Positions 36,417 through 46,100 of a stretch of DNA of 64,000 bases are shown here, piece after piece. Location: positions 39,460,210 to 39,524,209 of the forward strand of contig NC_031495.1 of NCBI RefSeq assembly GCF_000237925.1, written 5' to 3'. Under the pieces are notes generated by a model. The model did no database searches. It saw nothing but the letters and a program-made list of their open reading frames with translations, and had not been told where the DNA came from. Position numbers and translations under genes: made by a program. The stretch comes from Schistosoma mansoni. Taxonomy: Eukaryota; Platyhelminthes; Trematoda; Strigeidida; Schistosomatidae. How positions within the stretch are numbered: the stretch's first letter is position 1; the number at the start of each line of letters is the position of its first letter.

Positions 36417-36554
36417 CCGACCCTTAACAAATCAAATACGGAATGACCGCCTCGTGTCAGGCCGTTCAAGGTCGCAAAAAGGGAACGGCGGGCAGGTTTG
36501 AAAACGCACTGACTTATTTACCTTGCCCGCGTGTTTTCCGTGGTCTCTGGAAGG
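36417..36554. promoter_or_regulatory. candidate bidirectional promoter of cornichon
   Basis: The 138 bp upstream of the cornichon start are clearly richer in G and C than the surroundings, with several CpG-containing words (GGAACGGCGGGCAGG, GCCCGCGTG). No TATA box is evident. Its location immediately upstream of a housekeeping gene is the main argument. Whether it also drives the minus-strand frame depends on that frame being real. Confidence 0.35.
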
Positions 36555-37121
36555 ATGGGATTCGGTCTTGTTGCTATTGCTTATATATTAGCATTAGTTT
36601 TTACGATTGCTCTTATATTCCTCGTTATTTTTCAAGTAATAGGGTTTGAGTAATAATAGTATTTCAAAGGTTATCTCATTTGATGAACTCCGAACAGACT
36701 ACAAAAATCCTATTGACCAGTGTAAATCACTTAATCCGGTACCACTCAGCTTAGCCACTTATTGCATTTAGCTCGTACTCCCTGAATATGCGCTTCATGC
36801 TGCATTCACATTATTGTTTATGTTCACAGCCCAAATTGGGACTGTCTTGCTAAATGTGCCATTGTTGGCATATAATATATACAGGTATCCTCATTCAGTA
36901 ATTCTAATCGTTTCAGGTACAAAAATCGTCCAGTTATGTCATGTCCTGGATTGTATGATCCGACTACGATCATGAACCATGATGAGCTTAGCAGAGCTAT
37001 GAAGGAAGGCTGGGTGAAGCTTGCTTTCTTTATTATTTCCTTTTTTTACTATTTATATGGGTATGTTCCTCAAAGTATCCTAACCTCGTTTAGAATGATT
37101 TACGTGCTCGTCACTGACTGA
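36555..37121 (+). CDS. CNIH: cornichon family cargo receptor, complete, 5 exons
   Basis: Cornichon proteins are small ER membrane proteins that recruit transmembrane cargo into COPII vesicles. Exons: 36555-36635, 36670-36738, 36772-36884, 36917-37060, 37094-37121. The four introns are only 34, 33, 32 and 33 nt, all GT-AG and phase-consistent. The product has 144 residues, the same length as human CNIH1. Seen: N-terminal membrane segment (GLVAIAYILALVFTIALIFL); the hallmark FDELRTDYKNPIDQC (about 31-45) followed by LNPLVLPEYALHA across an exon junction; a middle hydrophobic segment; and RPVMSCPGLYDPTTIMN with KEGWVKLAFFIISFFYYLYG and MIYVLVTD at the C-terminus. No coding damage. PRP19 starts 156 bp downstream on the same strand. 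Confidence 0.96.
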
Positions 37122-37277
37122 AGAAAGACCAGACTCTTCAAAATATCAAAAATGCATAGTTCGACCTTTCATATTTTTTTCTGTGTATAATAGTTCAAAT
37201 ATAATGTCTTATTTTATAGTTCCTTCTTGTTTTCCTATTTAGTTACTGTCATTAAGTCCCAATATTGATATTTTAGA
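37122..37277 (+). promoter_or_regulatory. short intercistronic region with a splice-acceptor-like AG just before the PRP19 start
   Basis: Only 156 bp separate the cornichon stop from the PRP19 start. The sequence TATTTTAG (AG at 37275-37276) sits one base before the ATG at 37278. In schistosomes, closely spaced same-strand genes can be one transcript resolved by spliced-leader trans-splicing, and the acceptor is then near the downstream start. This is inference from spacing and the AG; no leader can be seen in genomic DNA. Confidence 0.35.
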
Positions 37278-37666
37278 ATGTCTCTGCTGTGTTCCTTATC
37301 AAATGAGGTGCCTGAGCACCCAGTTGTTAGTCCTCGCTCAGGCCATATTTTCGAAAGACGGTTGATTGAGAAATATCTCGGAGAAAATGGGACCGACCCA
37401 ATCGATCAGCAACCTTTGGCAGTCGAGGAGCTAATTGATATCAAAACGCCGGCCTTTGTCCGTCCTAAACCTCCGTCCGCAACATCAATCCCTGCTATAT
37501 TAAAGACTCTGCAGGTATTAAAAACTTAGTGATTTATGTTTTGTTAGGATGAGTGGGATGCAGTTATGCTACAATCATTTACACTCCGACAGCAGTTGCA
37601 GACTGCTAGGCAGGAATTATCACACGCTTTGTACCAGCATGATGCCGCTTGTCGTGTTATTGCTAG
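37278..37666 (+). CDS. PRPF19: pre-mRNA-processing factor 19, exons 1-2 (U-box and start of coiled coil)
   Basis: PRP19 is the U-box E3 ubiquitin ligase of the spliceosomal NineTeen complex. Exon 1 (37278-37514, 79 codons) encodes the U-box: [19 protein letters not shown], then [24 protein letters not shown] and [10 protein letters not shown] 33-nt micro-intron (37515-37547) precedes exon 2 (37548-37666), which encodes [17 protein letters not shown] and HDAACRVIA plus the first two bases (AG) of an Arg codon. The donor is GTAAGT. No continuation exists downstream on this strand. The matching next exon lies on the minus strand at 48957, where its first base G completes AGG and the text continues [18 protein letters not shown], as in other PRP19 proteins. 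The gene is therefore interrupted in intron 2 by an inversion. Confidence 0.95.
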
Positions 37667-38454
37667 GTAAGTTAAACAGACATTTTTATTTGAAATGCTA
37701 GTTCGGGTGTCTCGGTCATTATATTTATATTGCTACCAAAGCAATTATGACTACGTCATGCGATGTGAGTCGCTAGCTTGGTCTTGAAGTTCTAGGTTGA
37801 TTAAATCCCACTATTTTGTTCATTCGTGCTCATTTCTAGTATTTGTTACGAAGTTGATTAATGTTTCCATAATTACCATTACAAAAGGCTGTAATTCAGT
37901 AGTTCCCTCATTCTAGTCACCAGTTTGACTTATCTAAAGGTTTGTGCTAACCGGTTCTCCAGTTCGCGTGCTTCGCTAATTGCAGTTTCCATGGTCTCGA
38001 AACGAAATGCAGAATGTTGCGTCATTTAGCTATCACACTGAAAGGTCATCCGATAAAATATCGTCACCACCAAGGAATAAAGCTTAAAATGTTCCTCAGC
38101 CTGCGAATAGTATGAATAGCTACATTTCACAACAAGGGAACATCAGTATAAGTGAAAAACCTTTTAAATCAACCAAGCGGTTGTGAATGAGTCAGTGAAG
38201 GGTATGTGTTCGAGATTTAAGGGAAAAGTAGATTCAGATGCTTCTTTGTAATCAGTTTGGAGCAAAATCTGTTGCACACAATTGTTATCCAAATTGTTAC
38301 TTATCAGTCGAACTAGTACATATATATGGACCATCCAGGTAAAAAAAACATCTGTAAACTTTACATTTTTACTACCTCATTTTATCATCAGTAATTCAAA
38401 GCCTATAATTTTATTTTGAAATGGGTTCCTTAGTTTAAACAAATATAAATTCGA
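37667..38454 (+). other. left part of PRP19 intron 2, nothing recognised
   Basis: AT-rich sequence after the exon 2 donor. No exon, no SINE and no LINE domain identified. Confidence 0.5.
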
Positions 38455-39010
38455 TTCAGTCTTGAGTGCTGTTAGAGGTGTGAGGGCAGTTATCACTTGC
38501 CGGTTGCCCACACCGTGGAAGGGTTCTTCTAGAAGTACCTGAAAAGTAAATTGGGTTAGAAGTGGTCTTAATGACCTGAGAGCGTGACCGCAGTGCCCAA
38601 GCGAAAACTGCTTGAGGCCGGTCACGCACGGCCTTTTTGTGGGGGATTTTTGATGTGTTAGCTCCGTTCTTCAGAGGACCTTACCGTCGGAGACGGATAT
38701 CTGTGGGATAAGGCGAGGTTTGCATTTTTAGGGTCAACCTTTCCTAACCCCGTCCCTCCTTGTGGGAAGGCAGCATTGCTGTTGTGCTGGTTGTCTGAAG
38801 GAAACACCTTACAGCCGTCACACCTCTGTACAGTCAGCCGTACGACTTCGCCTTCGAACCTTGGGTTTGCTGCTTTTAGTCTTACCGCTCTTCGACCGAC
38901 CTGTCTGGCATGGTAGGACCTTGAGGAACTATTGTTCCAGCCAGTATAGCTCGATTGGTTCATCACGATAGGCAAGTCCGACCACCACGTCAAGGTAGCA
39001 GCAACAATCG
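38455..39010 (+). repeat. dispersed repeat, unidentified family
   Basis: A GC-richer block (GGTCACGCACGGCCTTTTTG, CTTCAGAGGACCTTACCG, CCTTACAGCCGTCACACC, GGCATGGTAGGACCTTGAGG). Its right half recurs reversed at 9660-9812, and a short piece of its left half (GGTCGGTCACACACAACC) recurs at 52531-52570. No coding frame stands out. Confidence 0.55.
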
Positions 39011-39935
39011 GGATGAATTTGATTACTAGTTACTGTAAGTAGTAGAGTAGATCCCACCATGATTTTTTCGGTTGTGAGAAATTGTTTCACTAAGCATTTA
39101 ATCACTGATGTATACTCGTCCTACTACACTGTGCGTTGAAGCATTTGAACTATTTTATCATGTCTGCTGAAGCAATTGTCTATTTTAGTTTCACTCATCA
39201 CTACTGTCAGTAGACTTGAACACACTCAAGTCATACTTAAAGTTCTGTAGTCGCACCACATTTTACTTGGAAACAATGTACCCCCTTTAAAAAGTCTATA
39301 GTATCTCGAAAAACCCTCTGTCGATTATACTACAAGTTATGACCGCATGCCAATTTGTTTCATTGTCTGAACCCTCTTGTATGCTTGTTGTCCTTTTGGT
39401 CATTTATTTAAAATTGTATGTGTACTGAATTTACGAAGAGAAATATATTTATATCAGTACTTAAACATTCTTGTAGTTCGGTTTCTCAGTGAATCGTGAT
39501 TATTGCATGCAGTGAGATTGATTTCTGTTTCGTAAATAGCATCCAAGCTGTGTGTGTATTTTTTTGAACGAGTAAGCCCAATAACTATCAATGAATCTTG
39601 GTTACTCCTTTCAAATTAATGTGTTTACTCTTAAACCTCTTATTTAGTGTTTCTTTATTTACTTGATTACAATGCCACATTCAAGGCTAGAAAAGTGTGA
39701 AATCAGGTAGTGTGTTAAGTGTCAGCCATAGCCAAAATAGGTAATTCGGCCATACGTAAGGAATTATATCCTCTCACAATCTCATATATTAAGGCTCCAT
39801 TGATAACCGGGATTAGTTCTTATTGAACCTAAATTGTCGTTATGCTCATTCAAGTGTACAGCAATCCGACAGAATTTTGATTATTTCTCTCCAAGATACA
39901 ATTACATCCCAGTCAAACCTGCCTGCTGTCCATTG
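39011..39935 (+). other. unassigned DNA left of the inverted repeat
   Basis: AT-rich, no recognised feature. The left boundary of the inverted repeat is sharp: similarity to the other arm starts at TGCATCAG (39936). Confidence 0.45.
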
Positions 39936-41272
39936 TGCATCAGTGCGCGTATACTTGAAATCGTGTACCTTAATCACCCACATAGTTTCGAAATCACGAA
40001 ATTAAGTCTTGTATCACAAAAGGCTCTTTACTCTATCATTACTAATCAAGTGACAGCTTATGGCAAACTGCCATCTGATTTTACAACCTCAAGTGGTGTC
40101 TGACAAGGCTGTCCACTATCTCCATTTTCGTTTAACTTCATCATAGACCTACTGCTGAAAATAACGCTCTCGTCGACTGAATTTTCAGGAATTGATCTCC
40201 TTACAGGAGGTCCACTAATCGACTCAGAATACGCAGATGACATAGTCCTGTTCGGTGAAGACTCTGACAAAATGCAGAGTCTTTTGGTAACATCAAACAA
40301 CAATGCCAGGATGTTTGGGATGCGTTTCTCTCCATCTAAATGTAAATTGTTGCTTCAGGACTGGTCTGCGTCAACACCTGAACTAAGGATAGGGAGTGAA
40401 GTAGTAGAACACGTCAACAACTTCACTTATCTTGGAAGTCTGATCAGCCCCAATGGGTTGGTGTCTGACGAAATCTCAGCACGGATTCAAAAAAGTTCGT
40501 TTGGCTTTTGCCAGCTTACGTCACCTATGGCGAAGGCGAGATATCTGTCTATCAATTAAGAGACGAGTATACTGCGCAGCAGTTCGTTTTGTTCTAGTTT
40601 ACGGCTGTGAAACATGGCCATTAAGAGTAGAAGATACTCGTAAGTTACTAGTGTTTGAACACAGATGTCTTAGAAATATTGCTCGTGTCTGCTGGGATCA
40701 CCGGGTAAGTAATAGTGAGGTTAGACACAGGGTATTAGGGAACGGTTGTAAATCAGTTGATGAGATTGTGAATCTTCACCAACTGAGGTGGTTTGGCCAC
40801 GTGTTACGTATGCCTGAACACCGATTACCAGGACGCGCAATGCCGAGTAGTATTGGAGATTGTTGGAAGAAAGTGAGGGGCGGCCAAACCAAAACATGGC
40901 ATCAGTGCTTGAAGTCACCAACCTCTAGTCCGAGTCATGTTGGTAGATGCAGACTACTTTGCTGGGGTCCGCGCGACTATCGTAACCAATGGTTGGATAC
41001 TCTGTGTGACATGGCTCAGAACCGATCACAATGGTGCAGGTGCATTTACTCTTTATCTAACCTTAAACCTTGAGCTTAAAATCACTTTGTACCTTTCTTT
41101 CTACCAACTAATTCTTTCCTCCTGTATCATATCCTTATATGCAATCTCTTTTATATACTACTACCATTGAAGTAACTACTTCTATGAATTCGGTGTTCAT
41201 CTCGTTGTGTTAATGAGGTGTGGCAACTTGGACTGATGCATACATGTGCTTGGTCCTACGTTGTAGCTGACT
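39936..41272 (+). repeat. left arm of a 1337-bp inverted repeat, mostly a LINE 3' half
   Basis: Reverse complement of 49495-50831, equal in length and with one difference noticed by eye (CACATAG versus CACATGG near 39992). From about 40019 it is an RTE-like [66 protein letters not shown], and the long frame 40453-41073 ([70 protein letters not shown]). It ends in the family 3' tail. The first 83 bases (39936-40018) are not LINE sequence, yet both arms share them. One frame change separates 40272-40559 from 40453-41073. Confidence 0.93.
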
Positions 41273-42309
41273 AACTATAATTATCGTGTGTTGTGATAGG
41301 TTGAGTAGTTGTCAGGCCTCTGTTAAAAGGATATAAGATTGTGTGTACGAAATGACCTGACGACAATAATTATCAATCGACCTCATCCTAATGTGAACGG
41401 AGTATTCATTGAAGTGTAGGTAAGGGACATAGTTGCTATAATCTTAATCTGTCATAATACTGTCGCTGGAAATACTACTATTCCCGCGTTATGAAGTGTG
41501 GAAAAAGATGCTTTGATGAAACAGATATTTTGCTGGATCTGATTAGATAACTGTAGTGTCTAGATACACAACTACTTACAGGAATTATTCGAAAACAAAA
41601 ACTCCAAGTAACTCACACGGCCGTATATTTTAGTAAAAACTTAAGAAGACAGTATCACTAACAAACTGCTTTTGTGAACATTTCGAACTTTTAACTCTAT
41701 TTGATCTTACTAATATGAAATAAATAGACGGAACAATGTCACTTTCTTAATGCGTTAACAAAGAATGGGAATTAAGTTCTGATGGTCAATGATTTTTACA
41801 CATTCAGTTTTCGTATTACACATTGGATCAACGTTTAGTTTTAAACCAAATGGACGGACAGTAATCTAGTAAGTTCACCGATTACGGCTACCAAACACAT
41901 CTTTGCACCTGTTACTCCAAGACAGTCGTACCTATCTATTATTCAGATTGACCTACAGGGTTATAGCCAACGGGAATTCACACATTTAGTGATAAAAGAA
42001 TATTCAATATTTTATGACCAAATTGACCACCTATTTACTATAACAAAAGTAATAAGTCTCACACACTGGGACTATCAGGTATAGACCGAATGAAAAGTCA
42101 GAGGTTATAACAAGAGCACGTTATTGACCAATATTAGGCTGTAGTTTGTAAGGAAACAAACATACGTTGTTGTTTGAAAATGTGACCCAAGTCTATGGAG
42201 ATACGTGTTTATATTTATGAATAGGCTCCGCATATACTCATGATTGTTGACCAATAAAAGCTTCCCATGCACTTTCGGTTCTCTAACTTACGTAACTAGA
42301 TTTACTCGC
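41273..42309. other. unassigned DNA inside the inverted block
   Basis: Sequence just inside the left arm. After correction of the inversion it would lie downstream of PRP19. No exon or repeat recognised. Confidence 0.4.
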
Positions 42310-42955
42310 GTATAAGAAGCTCAGATCTGCAGCACGTCGGTGAGAGTAGTTTTGCCGTGTTTGTGTAATGTAGAGATTCGGCATCGTGTGTCCGGGACGA
42401 TAATTTATTTGGTGTCACTATCTTAAAACATCGACTTCCATGGCTTGGACGTGTTCTACGAATGTCGTCCCAGGGAATTCCACGTCGCGCATTATTTGGC
42501 GACGCTGGGACTGGTTGGAAAGAGTGGAGAGGTGATCAGTGTATGACATGGTGTCGTGGTATGAAAAAAAGCTGTACAGGACTGGCTTCTGTTGGTCCTC
42601 CACGACTCTCTGGTTGGGTTCCTAGAGATGGTACAACACAGTGGCTTGAGAAGTAATGGCCCAGAGTGGAAGCCAGTGGCGATCCTGCTGTAGCTTTCTT
42701 TTACTTTCTTCATGAAAAAGCAACTTCCTTAAGTGAATTTTTTCGGGTTGTATTTTTCCTAACTGGACTGCTTGTCCCATTATTATCATTTCCTTCTCAT
42801 ACACTAATTCCTGTTCGTTATTGTTCTCCTCTTTCTTATACGCACTTTACATTCACTATCTCTTCACACTCATTGTTATTGTGTGGCGCATATGTATTTG
42901 GTAACCCTTTGTACCAATGTGTCCGAATAACGAAATAAATAATAAGAAGCTCATG
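42310..42955 (+). mobile_element. RTE-like LINE fragment (lineage of the copy at 52990), 3' end
   Basis: The translation matches the C-terminal end of the element at 55560-56120: VTILKHRLPWLGRVLRMSSQ near 42415, RRALFGDAGTGWKEWRG, QCMTWCRGMKKSC, GLASVGPPRLSGW. The family 3' region (TGTGTGGCGCATATGTATTT) follows, with a tail in AAATAAATAATAAG. An internal deletion joins the RVLLCAC-type region directly to RHRV. It lies just downstream of the PRP19 stop, antisense to it. Confidence 0.8.
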
Positions 42956-43187
42956 TATCAGTATGAATTGGACGACCACACAACAACAAAGTCTTAGGTG
43001 TTTCCTATTCCATAATCCCCCGGCTGAATTATTTATAATCACAATTAATAGAACTGAAAAGCATAAGATGTAAATACATAGATATTTTATAAAGACATAA
43101 TATAATGACAATAATATTTGTGGTGTTGATATACAACAAAACAACGCAGAACAGATTGTGATAACTGCGAACAAAATCACGAGTACT

Positions 43188-46100
43188 TTATGTACCGAAT
43201 ACTTTTACTGAACGATCACGACTGGCTGAAATAACCGTAGTTGCATTCTCACCAAAGCGAACTCCAGTTGCTGGAGCCGTATGTGCATTGAACGAAATTA
43301 ACTGATCCCACTGTTTACACAAATACACACGTACATCAGTACCAGCAACAGCAAGGTATGAACCAGACTGGTCGAATTCCATATCGCATATTTCGTAAGA
43401 TGGCTGATCTTCACCAGGAATCTACAGTAAATTAATGTACACATTCGAACCGCAGACACAGCGTTATGAAATAGTCTGAACTACATCGTTTAAATTGTAT
43501 TTCATTATGCTTAACTGAGATAAAAAGGTAACCTAAGCAAGAAACCTATAACAGTAAGACCTATGTGAATATCTACAATATTACATGGTCTTCAAATAAA
43601 ACGCCACGCACAAAAGTAATTACCATTAATATTACCAATAATATTGGGTTCGAATCTCGCGAGTGCGGGATCGTGGATGCGCACTGCTGAGGAGTCCCAT
43701 AATAGGACGAAACGGCCGTCCAGTGCTTCCAGGTTTTCGATGGTGGTCTAGCTTCAATTGACTCATGATTTCAACTTTGAAATATACTGAAATCTCCACA
43801 AATCCCCTTTTGATTACCATTAATATATTAAGAAGAATGGGTCATTATACAGAAAATGACAATCTTGCAAAGAATATAAGAATGTCATTTCATTCTGACT
43901 AAATGAAACAATGTGAATCAGTTGATTACCAACTGCGATTGTATGTATTGACGAATTTGATTATAACCAGTAAAAATAGTGCATTTATGTAAACAGAAAG
44001 TTTCCATGCATTAAAATCTTGAGGCTTCTCCACTTTAATGTTAAGCTTCTTTTCCAAATGAATAAATGGTCTATGTTCGAAGACAAAGAACCACAATCAC
44101 TGATGAACTATGGCATGGATAAAACTACAACAATAGTTAGGTGATACACAAGTTTTAAAACGTTTTCAACATCACATCTAGCGTATTTGTTGTATTCTAC
44201 AGTGAATTCAATTTCTAATATACATAAAATTCCAAATTTCTTGGTGAAAGAGCACTATTCTTTGAAGACAAGGATTTAATGAAGCACAGAATGTAAATCC
44301 ACGAAACAGGATAAAGGACATATTTTACTGGAGGCTTAGATGTAATTCACCAATTATCAGTAGTGGAACTATTGATGGACAGAGGCTATGAGGTTAGTTT
44401 TCATCGACAAAACGATAACTATGAGACCACGACAGTGACTTGAAATAGCATACACGGTTACAAGAGTGAAAATGTTCAAAGAGAACAACAAATAACCTAC
44501 CAAAGTTTTAAAGTTCTTTAATTTCCGCAGATCCCAGAGCTTCACTTGACTATCACCACCACTTGTAGCCAGATAATATCCGTTTTCCGAAAAAGCGACA
44601 GCTGTAACTGGTTGATTAGTACCTGAACCATGTGCGAAATTTGCGACATTGCGCCGTTCCTTAACATCCCAGATTTTTACCTCCCCATCAGCAGTACCGG
44701 TCCCAAGAATAAGACCGTCCGGATGAAACTGGGCGCAAGTAAGTGCTGAAATTACCATTTTAAAAAACCAAAATGTTATAATACGAAATATTTTACTTAT
44801 TTTAACTACTAAGGATCACAGTACAAACTGAAATAATGGAGATTTGAAACTCCAATGAATGATTTTGATGTTTTTCAATTCTCCGAGCCAAATGGCTTAA
44901 TTGTGGTTGCTTTCATTTCGGTGGTAAAACTTTCAGGAATACACCAATGACACTCAAAAACAGTGATAGAACATGGACTAACTAAATATAACTGGTCTAC
45001 AACCAACAATACGAAAAGCAACTATCGATGTAGATTTCAAGTTCATAACACACTTTCATAAAGATCGGAAATAAATTATTGCTCACGATTTCACCTGAAA
45101 TTAGCAACACATATAACTTGAATGCCTAAACAATATTACATTTAGTGGGGGATTCGGTGGGAATTTATACAGAAATATCTACAAAAGGTAAAACATTATT
45201 TGAAATAAATGAATTATAACTCTGTCAGGGATACTGGATCCCCGAAAATCACTTGATAAACGCCTCATTCTTGTAATTTAGTTATGGAAATGTCAATTTT
45301 CCATTTCCGTATTAAAATGGCTTATTTCAACCTTCCCTTCGTTTCCCACCTGGAATGATCTTAAATGTCTTTGGCTCGTTTTCGCATCTAGTACGCTATT
45401 TTGTGACGTTTTTCAGGGACATTTTTGTATTGTATATATATACATGAGTTGTGTACTTGTTCGTTCTCTCTTCCAAGCCGTTTATGATTCTGGACTTCTT
45501 TCTCTATAGTTAGCAAAGTTAGTGCGGAGAGGAACAGATTAACTTATCCTGTTGTTGTGTTGCTGACTTTCGTTCCGTTAGCCGGCCCTAGGTGATATCT
45601 TAATCCCTCGAACATAGAAAATTTACATCATAATCTTGAACAATTAAAGATAACAGAAATCACAATTGACAATGAAGTTATTAGAATCGTGAAACACTCA
45701 GAGGAATTGTTCATATCAATCAAACCGAAAGAAGTCAAACTTCGGAACTACCCAATACAAAAGAACAGAATAACACGTGTTCTCTAAACAAAACATTTTC
45801 ATACGATATTCGTAATCATTATTGTTTCAAGACACTAGTATAAGTTACACAGAATTATCTATAACCGAAATAATGATAATAATATTGATAATCATAAATG
45901 GGACAGCTTACAAAAGCACTTCCGTGTATAAATCAAATTACACCTAATTACGGATTATCTGTGCAAAGCTGCAAAATATACAGTAAATTATATTCATTTA
46001 TAGTTGACATAAAACAGAGATGATATCTAAGACCCATTGAATTCGAATGCGGTGGGACTAAACATCCATTTTTACTTGAGTTTAAAAGTGTTTTCATTCT

